Positions 50,726 through 61,519 of a stretch of 64,000 bases of DNA are shown here, piece after piece. The stretch lies in the NCBI GenBank assembly GCA_949126835.1, contig OX421508.1, positions 17,965,098 to 18,029,097 of the forward strand, given 5' to 3'. How positions within the stretch are numbered: position 1 is the stretch's first letter; each line of letters starts with the position of its first letter. The DNA is from Anisus vortex. Its lineage: Eukaryota > Mollusca > Gastropoda > Planorbidae. The notes beneath the pieces are model-generated. The model worked only from the letters and a program-made list of their open reading frames with translations. It was not told where the DNA came from and did no database searches. A program made the translations under genes and the position numbers.

Positions 50726-50730
50726 CTATC

Positions 50731-50761
<31 letters not shown>

Positions 50762-50834
50762 ATATATCTATCTATTTATCTATCTATCATCTTTCTATCT
50801 ATTTATCTATCTATCATCTATCTATCTATCTATC

Positions 50835-50869
<35 letters not shown>

Positions 50870-50953
50870 ATCTATCTATCTATCTATCTATCATCTATCT
50901 ATCTATCTATCTATCTATCATCTATCTATCTATCCATCTATCTATCTATCATC

Positions 50954-50984
<31 letters not shown>

Positions 50985-51036
50985 CATCTATCTATCTATT
51001 TGTCTATCTATCTATCTATCTATTTATCTATCTATC

Positions 51037-51070
<34 letters not shown>

Positions 51071-51127
51071 TTATCTATTTATCTATTTATCTATTTATCT
51101 ATTTATCTATTTATCTATTTATCTATC

Positions 51128-51158
<31 letters not shown>

Positions 51159-51183
51159 CTATTTATCTATTTATCTATCTATC

Positions 51184-51214
<31 letters not shown>

Positions 51215-51250
51215 CATCTATCTATCTATTTATCTATTTATCTATTTATC

Positions 51251-51281
<31 letters not shown>

Positions 51282-51349
51282 TTATCTATCTATTTATCTA
51301 TCTATCTATCATCTATCTATCTATTTATCTATTTATCTATCTATCTATT

Positions 51350-51404
<55 letters not shown>

Positions 51405-51441
51405 CTATTTATCTATTTATCTATTTATCTATCTATCTATC

Positions 51442-51472
<31 letters not shown>

Positions 51473-51512
51473 CATCTATCTATCTATCTATTTATCTATT
51501 TATCTATTTATC

Positions 51513-51543
<31 letters not shown>

Positions 51544-51576
51544 TTATCTATCTATCTATTTATCTATCTATCTATT

Positions 51577-51607
<31 letters not shown>

Positions 51608-51864
51608 CTATTTATCTATTTATCTATTTATCTATTTATCTATTTATCTATTTATCTATTTATCTATTTATCTATTTATCTATTTATCTATTTATCTATT
51701 TATCTATTTATCTATTTATCTATTTATCTATTTATCTATTTATCTATTTATCTATTTATCTATTTATCTATTTATCTATTTATCTATTTATCTATTTATC
51801 TATTTATCTATTTATCTATTTATCTATTTATCTATTTATCTATTTATCTATTTATCTATCTATT

Positions 51865-51895
<31 letters not shown>

Positions 51896-52012
51896 CATCT
51901 ATCTATCTATTTATCTATTTATCTATCTATCTATCTATCTATCATCTATATATTTATTTATCTATCTATCTATCTATCATCTATCTATCTATTTATCTAT
52001 CTATCTATCTTC
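50435..52012. repeat. ATCT / ATTTATCT microsatellite, about 1.6 kb, upstream of the astacin start codon
   Basis: (ATCT)n with ATCATCTATCT interruptions to about 51050, then mixed, then a nearly pure 8-bp (ATTTATCT)n block at 51600-51860. It starts about 165 bp upstream of the ATG of the minus-strand gene, so it occupies its promoter or 5' leader region. Long open frames are artefacts. Confidence 0.96.
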
Positions 52013-53130
52013 TCTCTCCTACTCGAAAGTTTTAGTGTTGTTGTTTTTTCAATGTTGAATTATTATGATACAATAATGAATTATATTGGACAACTCCATA
52101 TAATACGCTTTCAACAAAAGTGTGTTTAGTTATAGCAGTTATAGCCGAAGTGATTGGTGTATTTGTTACATTTGAATTAGGGTAATATCCTAAAGTCCTA
52201 TAATTCAGCACTTATTGCAATAAATTGGTATCTTTCTTTTGTAATACTTTGTCTTAAAGTTTGATGATATTGTTATAATAAATAAAAAAAACTAAGCTTA
52301 TTAAAAAGCTCTTTCTATCTTAAGAAATTGAGAAAATCTTAAACCGCGAAATAAACAGCTAACAATATATTCGTTTATTATGCCAAGCATTGAAATAATA
52401 GCCTATACTTAAAAGAAATTAACACAAAATAATTTAAATAAGAATTCGTTAGTTCATATAGCTTCATGCGGGTGGATTTATTTGGATGAAAATGTTTGGG
52501 GAAATATGAAATAATCAAACATACCAACAACCTATACATGTTAAATCCGTTACAATAGGGGGAATCTACAGGTAAACGGAGTGAATAGTGTCTTTTTTTT
52601 TTTTTTTTTAGCTTTCGGTACATCTTTTACACGTGAATCTATCTGTATCATGCTTTCTTATTGGTGGCTATATTTAGCATCGTAAATTTGTGTTTACTCT
52701 TGATCTTGTTTCTACCTGTACTTAAATGAAGGGTTATGTAGTTGTATAATATATATACAACTTTCACCGTCTCTCTTTATCCAACTATTCTCAACCAACG
52801 CTACTGACCTGCTGACATAATGTGTATTGCTCTTTTTTATTTTTCTATCCCTATATACATCCATTCAGTCACCCCTTTATCCACCAATATCCATATCCAT
52901 CCCACCCATATATCCGTATTTACGTAAAGCCGTCTAAACATCTATCTATCCGACTATCCGTCTATCCATCTAACCCTCTATCCTTTATCTGGTCTAAATG
53001 TACTATATGTGTCAACATCTGTTCAACGGTCTTAAAATAGGCCTACACATATATTATGTAACCATCTATTATCTATGTCTATCTATCTATTTGTCTAGAA
53101 ATTACATCTATTCAGAAATATAGTCTCTCT
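52013..53130. other. Upstream region, no gene seen
   Basis: AT-rich, with an ATCT-like and CCAT-rich stretch at 52850-53100. No recognisable open frame. Confidence 0.4.
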
Positions 53131-53135
53131 CTAAT

Positions 53136-53425
53136 GTTTGAACTAGTCAGGAAAATCAACTAACATCATTTTTTTTTAAATTTTCAATAAGCAGAACTAG
53201 ACTAAAACGTATACCCAGCGTGCACACCACGTTGTATCGAAAGGAAAAAAAAACGTGGTTTCTACGTATTTTTCGTGGTTTATACGTTTTTTTCGTGGCT
53301 TCCACCTTTTTTCCCAGTGGATACGACGAGGTGTGCCCGCTGGGTAGACTCTACTCTTAAGACGCCATAATTTTATTCATACAAGACGCAAAAGAAGCGT
53401 CTATGAAACATAAGACAATATAGTA
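53136..53425 (+). mobile_element. Decayed LINE 3' end split by a MITE
   Basis: GAACTAGTCAGGAAAATCAA, CTAACATCATTTTTTTTTAA and GCAGAACTAGACTAAAAC on the left, and AGACGCAAAAGAAGCGTCTA with TGAAACATAAGACAATA on the right, follow the LINE end. The MITE at 53213-53346 sits between. Confidence 0.5.
53213..53346. mobile_element. Foldback MITE of about 134 bp
   Basis: The ends are CCCAGCGTGCACACCACGTT and, inverted, CCCAGCGGGCACACCTCGTC (53327-53346 in reverse), continuing GTAT. The inside has repeated (A)CGTGGTTTCTACGT and CGTGGTTTATACGT blocks. Superfamily not assigned. Confidence 0.7.
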
Positions 53426-53429
53426 AAGT

Positions 53430-54360
53430 AAACTAGTGTTAATAATATGTCTAAAACTATCCCAGATAAAATGTTGACCATTTAAAATAGTATGCCTACT
53501 CACCAAAGAAGCAGTTCTTATGGTAACCATGGCTACTTAAGAATTACTAACACTTCGTCTATTGAATATAACTTTACTATAGATATAGAAACGACAGTGA
53601 TTCATTTAAACTATATCTATGATATATTGTATATGTTTTACAATTCTATTTTGTGTTTTTCATTTTTTTTAACTAGATTTTTTTCTTTAAGTGAGTCACG
53701 TGGCCTCTTAACACAGCGCAGAATGACGTCACAGCTACTACTTCAACATAAAGAACGCCACTTTCACTTGCAGAAAAACACATAAAAAAACACACACACA
53801 CAAAACAAACCCTTATACTTTAAAGAAGAACGGTTTAAAAAAAATAGACCATATATTATATTATTAAAGTCTTCACTGTCCTTTTAGTTTTAATAGATAG
53901 TATTGTAGTGTAGACCTATATTAAACACAAGTGATATTAAAATATTTTGTCCCCTCCCCCCTCCCTCTCCCTTTCCCCCTACAGTTATCACATAACTAGC
54001 TGCTGTATAGGCAGACATGCATTTCCTGGCCTTTGTCTTTAAAAATAAAACCACTTTATTGATTATTTTCTGCGTCATCGTGAAAACGTAGAAGAAAGAG
54101 CGCTTGATTCATAAATCGTGCTAGTAGCCTTCCGTTTCTCTCCCAGAAGATTATTTTACTGCAACCTTTAAACCTCGAATGACTACTAGCTAACCTTTCC
54201 TTTAATTTTGATTTTATTTGTATCAATATTTGTGTATACTATAACTACAGGCTACTTTAGGCACGTCCCTACGCGGATCTATCGGTTGGTCGGTGAAATC
54301 AGCTGACCCACATAGTCATACTAGTAAATCAAGTAGACTAGTTAGTAGTCAGTCTTTCTA
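53430..54360. other. Intergenic, no gene seen
   Basis: AT-rich with a CRE-like TGACGTCA near 53723. No recognisable coding sequence. Confidence 0.4.
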
Positions 54361-54364
54361 TACG

Positions 54365-54530
54365 TTTAAAAAAAAAAAAAAAGAATTGTATAGTTTCAAG
54401 AGCTGCATTAGAACTTTCTTAGGTGCCTAGGTGCGAAACGTGTAAATGGATGTCGCAACCATGAGGAAGCAGACGAGACGGTTGAGCACGTGCTATTTCA
54501 TTGCTGAAAATTGTAGGAATTTATAACGGC
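54365..54530 (+). mobile_element. LINE-type C-terminal cysteine motif remnant
   Basis: In one frame it reads NGCRNHEEADETVEHVLFHC before a stop, with LRTFLRCLGAKR-like coding just upstream. This is the H/C-rich end (EETVEHxLxHC) typical of Jockey/I-type LINE ORF2 proteins. It is a short fragment. Confidence 0.5.
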
Positions 54531-54769
54531 TTTTCTCACTATATAGTGTGGTTTACGGTGTGGCTTAGGTGTGTAGCAGCAGCTACAATGACTAAATCAA
54601 GCAGGCATTTGTTGGAAGATTCGCAGAAAGGATCAGACAACATTTGCCCAGTTTTTAATGCAGCTCTCCCCTACAGGGGTCAATTTCAGCAGTTTAGGCT
54701 CCAAAATGGACTCGCGGTGTTGAAACGGCAGAGAAACAAAAGAGACGCCCGAGCATGTGCTTTAGACAT

Positions 54770-56197
54770 TAGAATTTAGACATTAGACTTTAGACTTTAG
54801 ACATTAGACTTTAGACATTAGACTTTAGACTTTAGACTTTAGACTTTAGACTTTAGACTTTAGACTTTAGACTTTAGACTTTAGACTTTAGACTTTAGAC
54901 TTTAGACTTTAGACTTTAGACTTTAGACTTTAGACTTTAGACTTTAGACTTTAGACTTTAGACTTTAGACTTTAGACTTTAGACTTTAGACTTTAGACTT
55001 TAGACTTTAGACTTTAGACATTAGACATTAGACTTTAGACATTAGACTTTAGACATTAGACTTTAGACATTAGACTTTAGACATTAGACTTTAGACATTA
55101 GACTTTAGACTTTAGACTTTAGACTTTAGACTTTAGACTTTAGACTTTAGACTTTAGACTTTAGACTTTAGACTTTAGACTTTAGACTTTAGACTTTAGA
55201 CTTTAGACTTTAGACTTTAGACTTTAGACTTTAGACTTTAGACTTTAGACTTTAGACTTTAGACTTTAGACTTTAGACTTTAGACTTTAGACTTTAGACT
55301 TTAGACTTTAGACTTTAGACTTTAGACTTTAGACTTTAGACATTAGACATTAGACTTTAGACATTAGACTTTAGACATTAGACTTTAGACATTAGACTTT
55401 AGACATTAGACTTTAGACTTTAGACTTTAGACTTTAGACTTTAGACTTTAGACTTTAGACTTTAGACTTTAGACTTTAGACTTTAGACTTTAGACTTTAG
55501 ACTTTAGACTTTAGACTTTAGACTTTAGACTTTAGACTTTAGACTTTAGACTTTAGACTTTAGACTTTAGACTTTAGACTTTAGACTTTAGACTTTAGAC
55601 TTTAGACATTAGACATTAGACTTTAGACATTAGACTTTAGACATTAGACTTTAGACATTAGACTTTAGACATTAGACTTTAGACATTAGACTTTAGACAT
55701 TAGACTTTAGACATTAGACTTTAGACATTAGACTTTAGACATTAGACTTTAGACATTAGACTTTAGACATTAGACTTTAGACATTAGACTTTAGACATTA
55801 GACTTTAGACATTAGACTTTAGACTTTAGACATTAGACTTTAGACATTAGACTTTAGACATTAGACTTTAGACATTAGACTTTAGACATTAGACTTTAGA
55901 CATTAGACTTTAGACATTAGACTTTAGACATTAGACTTTAGACATTAGACTTTAGACATTAGACTTTAGACATTAGACTTTAGACATTAGACTTTAGACA
56001 TTAGACTTTAGACATTAGACTTTAGACATTAGACTTTAGACATTAGACTTTAGACATTAGACTTTAGACATTAGACTTTAGACATTAGACTTTAGACATT
56101 AGACTTTAGACATTAGACTTTAGACATTAGACTTTAGACATTAGACTTTAGACATTAGACTTTAGACATTAGACTTTAGACATTAGACTTTAGACAC
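54770..56197. repeat. 7-bp satellite, AGACTTT and AGACATT units, about 1.4 kb
   Basis: About 204 tandem 7-mers TTAGAC(T/A)T in two arrangements. There are homogeneous blocks of AGACTTT only, and blocks where AGACTTT and AGACATT alternate strictly (14-bp unit), the latter filling 55610-56190. Confidence 0.97.
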
Positions 56198-56225
56198 TAG
56201 ACTGCCCTACCTTATAGTATTATGG

Positions 56226-56470
56226 GGCACGGTGCGCGTTCGGTTGGCGTACCGAAGGTCCTGGGTTCGAATCCTGGTGCAGGCTAGGATTTTTTCCCGG
56301 GTCTGGAGGGTGTCCCTGAGTCTACCCAGATCTTAGTTGGGGTAAAGTAAAGGCGTCTGTGCATAGTGCTGGCCACACCAGCTAATATGCATTGGACGCA
56401 GAAACTGGTGAATGCTGCTTCACCAGCCCTATGGATCAATTTGTTCCGAAGGAATACTTTACTACCTTGT
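56226..56470 (+). mobile_element. tRNA-derived SINE, sense, near full length
   Basis: The head shows GGCGTACCGAAGGTCCTGGG and GTTCGAATCCTGG (intact B box). The body shows GGTGTCCCTGAGTCTACCCA and GGTAAAGTAAAGGCG. The end is TCCGAAGGAATACTTTACTA. It inserts just after the 7-bp satellite. Confidence 0.85.
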
Positions 56471-56804
56471 AGTATTCTGCATTTACTGTAAGCTACTCAG
56501 CAAGAAGGGGATAGCATCTCTTACAAAATGGCTGTAAAGTATTGTTACTTATAAGAAAAGTCCTAGAAAGTTATCACGCTTAGTGAGATACGTATTAGCT
56601 TCCGTAGTAGAACAGTAGAAGACACGCCGATGTGTGAGAGTGAGCAAACTATATTGGACTTTTATTTCTATCTGTTCAACCAGTTTCAAGAACACAACAT
56701 ATTTTTGTTGTTTCGCTCCCTGAACTATATCTTCCAGATGAAATGATATGAAGACTCAGATTTTTTTTAATGCAGTTGCTGATAATGCTTCTTAAATGAA
56801 GAAT

Positions 56805-56968
56805 TAATGTAAACAGTTGATGTAAACAGTTGATGTAAACAGTTGATGTAAACGGTTGATGTAAACAGTTGATGTAAACAGTTGATGTAAACAGTTGATG
56901 TAAACAGTTGATGTAAACAGTTGATGTAAACAGTTGATGTAAACAGTTGATGTAAACAGTTGATGTAC
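56805..56968. repeat. 13-bp minisatellite, about 12 copies
   Basis: TGTAAACAGTTGA repeated, with one G variant. Confidence 0.95.
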
Positions 56969-56969
56969 T

Positions 56970-57370
56970 ATTTATTATGTACATAAGGTAAATTAGGTCA
57001 GAGTCATGTCATTATCCAGGGAGGTAACTAGAGAAAATGGAGTCTGGAGTGGGTTGCTGAATAGATTGCCGATATCTAGACTTGAAATTTGAATTTATTA
57101 GTACGCGGAATTTTTTCCAAATATGCTCTTCCAGCGACATTCCGGCACTCATCTCAAATCTAATATCCGCCTCTATGAGCGTCATGTGGTTTTCCCGCTT
57201 CCCTCCTTATGGAGTCGCATTTGTGCTCCCCAAAGCATTTGAGCGCTGACCATTAACTAGAGGTGTCCAAACAAAGTTGGCGGCTATCCACACCGAATAA
57301 CACTGCGACATCCGGCCATCTGGGCGATTAAGGTCAAACAATGGAAACAAAAAGTAATCATATCCAAACT
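56970..57370. other. Intergenic, no gene seen
   Basis: Moderate GC with no open frame or element that I can name. Confidence 0.35.
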
Positions 57371-57374
57371 GAAC

Positions 57375-57735
57375 AAAATGTCGGTATACCGCATTGAACG
57401 TTTTATTTCTGTCTAGACTATATACCGGTATACCGCATTGAACGTTTTATTTCTGTCTAGACTATATACCGGTATACCGCATTGAACGTTTTATTTCTGT
57501 CTAGACTATATACCGGTATACCGCATTGAACGTTTTATTTCTGTCTAGACTATATACCGGTATACCGCATTGAGCGTTTTATTTCTGTCTAGACTATATA
57601 CCGGTATACCGCATTGAACGTTTTATTTCTGTCTAGACTATATACCGGTATACCGCATTGAACGTTTTATTTCTGTCTAGACTATATACCGGTATACCGC
57701 ATTGAACGTTTTATTTCTGTCTAGACTATATACCG
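57375..57735. repeat. 44-bp minisatellite with a perfect palindrome, 8 copies
   Basis: The unit contains CGCATTGAACGTTTTATTTC, TGTCTAGACTA and the 12-bp palindrome TATACCGGTATA. Copies differ at one or two bases only. Confidence 0.95.
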
Positions 57736-57894
57736 ACCTACTTTATGTAAGGCACCAATATATATTTATTACCAAACATAGAATGAAAAACAATTTGATA
57801 CACCTCAATTTAGCTTACTTTTAAAAAATAACATAGCTTTAAACTAAACTTTAATTAAAAGGGCTGAGTTGAGAGTGAAGAAAACCAAGTATTG

Positions 57895-58065
57895 GAGTAG
57901 GGCACAGGTGACCCCGTAGGCCTGTTAATGCCATGTAGGGCACATGTGACCACGTAGGCCTGTTGATGCCATGTAGGTCACAGGTGACCCGTAGGCCTGT
58001 TAATGACATGTAGGGCACAGTTAACCCCGTTTGCCTATTGATGCCATGTAGGGCACGTGTGACCC
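57895..58065. repeat. About 38-bp repeat, 4-5 copies
   Basis: Units contain ATGTAGGGCACA(T/G)GTGAC and CCCGTAGGCCTGTTAATGCC with several changes. Confidence 0.8.
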
Positions 58066-58195
58066 CTCGAAACCTCGTCTAGAAACTATTTTTTTTTCCA
58101 AAATTGTCTTTAAACCATTTTTTTCTTTTTTTTTTAAATATAAAATTAGAATAAATCTCAAGGATAGTTTAGACCTATATATGTAGGCTATCTAA

Positions 58196-58485
58196 AAGTA
58201 AAGTATCCTTCGGACCAAATTGATCATAGGGCTGGTGAAGCAGCGTTCACCGGTTTCAGTGTCCAATGCATAATAGGGGATGTATTGCCAGCACATTGTC
58301 GAGCAAAATCTCCAGCCGCCTTTACTTTACCTCCAACTAATGTCAGGTACCCATCAGAGCTAGGCAGACTGAGAAACACCCTTTAGTCCCTAAGAAAACA
58401 ATCCTAGCCTTTACCAGGATTCGAACCCAGGACCTTCGGTACGGTAGTCGAACGTGCTGCCGCTCGACCACCATACCCCTATGTA
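58196..58485 (-). mobile_element. SINE, antisense, near full length
   Basis: The tail AGTAAAGTATCCTTCGGACC comes first. The body shows GGTACCCATCAGAGCTAGGC, and the inverted head shows AGTCGAACGTGCTGCCGCTC. Confidence 0.85.
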
Positions 58486-58715
58486 GGGTATCTAGCTGAC
58501 ACTAAACAAAATCGTAAATTTCTTTCAAATTTCACTGTATTTATTTTAATTTATAGACCAGTCATTATCCTGTTCTAAAATGTTATAATACTTTGGCTTT
58601 CCATAAAAAAATTTTGAACATGCTCATGTCATTTTTTTTACTACATAATTACTGTGTCAGTAGTGAGTAGTGTGTTATTTTTAACTTAATTTTTTGGACT
58701 AATAAATTTAAACAT

Positions 58716-58935
58716 TTAGCCGTATGCGAGAACAAATGCATATACGTACTCTTTCTTCCCGAGTGGCTATCGACATGGAATGGGTTGCCTGAACAAACCA
58801 GGATACCAGTAACTTGACATCATTTAAAATATTAATAAAGGTGCAAGACTACACTCGGACCACGGATGAGCGTGGGACGCAAAAATCGTCTTTATAGAAG
58901 GAGCGTCTGTAATATATAAGATAAGAATGCAATAA
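58716..58935 (+). mobile_element. LINE 3' end
   Basis: GCGAGAACAAATGCATATAC, CTTTCTTCCCGAGTGG, ACCACGGATGAGCGTGGGAC, GGAGCGTCTGTAATATATAA and an ATAAGATAAGAATGCAATAA tail. Confidence 0.8.
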
Positions 58936-59299
58936 GATAAAGTATTATTTTTCCATAGCTTAGGGGAAATTGTCTGCTATTGCCCTTCCCCCTTTTCTAT
59001 CGTGCACTATTCCCACTCCCATCCAGCACTATTCCCACTCCCATCCTGCACTATTCCCACTCCCATCCTGCAATATTTGTCTCCCTTACGCTCTATACTC
59101 TATAATATATCCGCCCCCCCCTGCATTCTCATAGTTTGCACTATTCGCCCCCTGCCCCACCCAACCTGCAATCCTTTCTACGCCACTGTATACTAATACC
59201 AGTTTGCGGGGCTAAAACATTCAAAAGAGGTTGGTTGTGTGGCCAGCACAACGTCAGCTATCAGTTTGATCTCTAGAGGGCTAGGGCCGCGAGAGCCTG

Positions 59300-59460
59300 G
59301 AGCCTTCGCCATCCAGCGAAATTCATCCTGCTTTAGCACTAAACTCAATTTCTAATAGAAGTTAATTGAATACTTTTTAAAAGGAGTCTTCCGCGTGCCA
59401 TTGAAAATTGTTTTGCGTGCCAAGTTTGGCACGCTTACCGTATGTTGCCGATCCCTAGCC
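59300..59460. mobile_element. Partial hAT-type MITE
   Basis: The right half GCGTGCCATTGAAAATTG, GTTTGGCACGCTTACCGTAT and GTTGCCGATCCCTA matches the hAT MITE family. The left end is not clear. Confidence 0.55.
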
Positions 59461-59654
59461 TAATGCATATAAAGTGATGCTTTGCGATATTGTATGTGAC
59501 CTATAAAAAATATAGACCTATATATTATTTTTTGTACTTGTAAACAAGTCAAAAGAAAATGAAAAAAAAACAAGAAAAAACAACAACAACAACAAAGTAG
59601 TCGATAATGCGTAGAAATAATAATGCTTGAACTTAAAGGAGAGTAAGATTTGCC

Positions 59655-59715
59655 TTGTCTGCGCATGCGTCGCGAGTAAAACGCGCAATCTGCTCGCGGA
59701 AGGCGCGTGCAGAAA
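59655..59715. promoter_or_regulatory. CpG cluster with NRF1-like site
   Basis: TGCGCATGCGT at 59660-59670 fits the NRF1 consensus, and about eleven CpGs fall within 50 bp, far above the local background. It could be a promoter. No gene start is recognised beside it. Confidence 0.3.
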
Positions 59716-59924
59716 TCTGGATGAATGAAATGACCCACTTAAAATCCACTACGCTTTTCCCTCTCAGCTGTTTGACCCACACCTTCCCTTTCTTCGCGGT
59801 TATGATTCATGTCGTCTGCTGCACACACAAAAACAGTTTACTAAGTCCTCGTTGTCAAGAACAAACCCATAGCGTTGCTATAAAAGGTTTAAAGTTTTAA
59901 TTCTAAGTCGATCATTCTATCAAC

Positions 59925-60062
59925 CTATCAATCATTCTATCGTTCTGTCTTGCTATCATTCTACTATTCTATCATTCTATTATTCTATCATTCTATGATT
60001 CTTTCATTCTATCATTCTATCATTCCATCATTCCATCATTCTATCATTCATCTTTCTACCTG
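59925..60062. repeat. Imperfect 10-bp repeat
   Basis: ATCATTCTAT units with variants (ATCATTCCAT, ATTATTCTAT). Confidence 0.85.
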
Positions 60063-60082
60063 ATAGTCTAGTACAAGAGAGA

Positions 60083-60163
60083 CAGTTCACCAGAAACTGG
60101 TGAACACTGCTTCAGCGGACCTAGATCTATGAATCAATTCGGTCCGACGGGTAGGCTACTTAT
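60083..60163 (+). mobile_element. SINE 3' fragment, sense
   Basis: CACCAGAAACTGGTGAACAC, TGCTTCAGCGGACC and AATTCGGTCCGACGGGTA match the SINE distal end. Confidence 0.6.
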
Positions 60164-60402
60164 ATTTTTTTTACAAGAGAGACAATTACGTAACACATTT
60201 TTAATCCTTAACAAAATTCCTTTTTTTTATACAACTGTCATCTTTATCAGTAATATTAGTACGCCAGACCTTTTAAAGACAACCATAACAGTGCTATAGA
60301 TTCACATTCCAAAATCTCATTCTACGAAATATATGTATATTTTTAACCGACCTTTTTAAACTAATATTCTCCATTAAAAAGAGTAGGCCTAAGTGTGTAG
60401 AC

Positions 60403-60599
60403 CAGGAGTGTGCAACATTTTTCTTCTTTGGGCCGTATATGAAATTTTATACAACAAGACGGGCCACACAGTCTGAAAATGTATTTACATTATCAATGCA
60501 AAGAATTTAAAAAATGTTGTTAGAAGCTCTTCGGGGGGCCACACTAAAAGGCTTGGCGGGCCGTTTTGTGACCCGCGTGCCGCCTGTTGCACACCCTTG
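60403..60599. mobile_element. Second hAT MITE family
   Basis: The ends are CAGGAGTGTGCAACA and TGTTGCACACCCTTG, with internal GGGCCGTATATGAAAT and GGCGGGCCGTTTTGTGAC. Flanks GTGTAGAC and GTGTATAC give an 8-bp duplication with one change. Confidence 0.75.
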
Positions 60600-60609
60600 G
60601 TGTATACTA

Positions 60610-61015
60610 AATCTAAATATTTTTACGAAATATTATATATATTTTTTTTTAAATTCAGTAATACGTTCTGTTTTCTATATATTTGAATTTTGAATAAAGG
60701 CCGCCAGTGGTGACGTCAGACAGTACGTCAGCCAAAGGTTCGACTACGACCGCGAGGGTACGGCGGTTCTATTTCGATGAGCATGATTCGAACTTAACGA
60801 ACCGTGGGTCGAGGGCGACACTTTCTCCGCAGTTTCTATAGATCTAGGCCGCGTTTCTTGTATTGTTAATTTGTAAATACATTTACATATTCATATTGTC
60901 TATTAAATCTATTACCGTATCACATACCTGTAATAATTTTTTTTTGTTTATTAAAAAGAAAAAGCAGTAATCTTCTGTCCATTGTCTCATTATATTATCT
61001 TAAATTTTACAGAAT
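60610..61015. other. Intergenic, CpG-richer patch at 60705-60830
   Basis: It contains TGACGTCA (60711-60718) and several CpGs in TTCGACTACGACCGCGAGG. No reading frame is recognised. Confidence 0.3.
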
Positions 61016-61024
61016 ATATGTTAC

Positions 61025-61155
61025 CATACTGAAGATTATTGAGCCCTACGCTTAATACGTTCTTTGAAATCATCTTTGCATTTTCATAAAGGTTAGAAAT
61101 GATTTGAAGTTGTTGGGTTTTATTGTTCAGTCATCTCATTCCATGCAAGATAGTA
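61025..61155 (-). mobile_element. LINE 3' end, antisense, decayed
   Basis: GAAGATTATTGAGCCCTACG, TTTGCATTTTCATAAAGGTT and GTTCAGTCATCTCATTCCAT resemble the reversed LINE end. Confidence 0.45.
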
Positions 61156-61262
61156 ACTCAAAACGACATCTTGTATACCTTTGTTATGTATAAGAACATG
61201 ATTTTAATATATCTGTCTTTATGAGCATTTGTTAGATTATTGTGTTGCCCATCTTTTGGCTT

Positions 61263-61516
61263 ATTAGTAAAGTAAAGTAAACGGCGGACCAAATTGATCA
61301 TAGGGCCAGTGACGCAGCGTTCACCAGTTTCGGTAGCCACTGCTGTCGCCAGCACAATGACCAACCGCCTTTACTTTACCACGTATAATGTCAGGTACCT
61401 TCAGAGCTGGGTAGACACAGGGACGCCCGGGAACAAATCTTAGCCTTCACCAGCATTCGAACCCAGGACCTTCGGTACGCCAGCCGAACGCGCTGCCGGT
61501 CGGCCACCGTGCCTGA
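61263..61516 (-). mobile_element. SINE, antisense, with most complete tRNA-like head
   Basis: Reversed, the head reads GGCACGGTGGCCGACCGGCA, with an A-box-like TGGCCGACCGG and a B box GGTTCGAATGC 40-odd bp later. This suggests descent from a tRNA of the Ser/Leu type (inference). The tail is AAAGTAAACGGCGGACC in plus orientation. Confidence 0.85.
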
Positions 61517-61519
61517 TAG

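Noticed and set aside
50408..52129. 573-codon open frame
   Set aside because: Pure ATCT/ATTTATCT repeat translation.
54501..54779. 92-codon plus-strand frame
   Set aside because: It overlaps a LINE remnant and runs into the 7-bp satellite. No independent evidence for a gene.
56226..56300. tRNA gene suggested by an intact B box GGTTCGAATCC
   Set aside because: The sequence is the head of a dispersed SINE with a conserved non-tRNA body, not a free-standing tRNA that folds as a complete cloverleaf.
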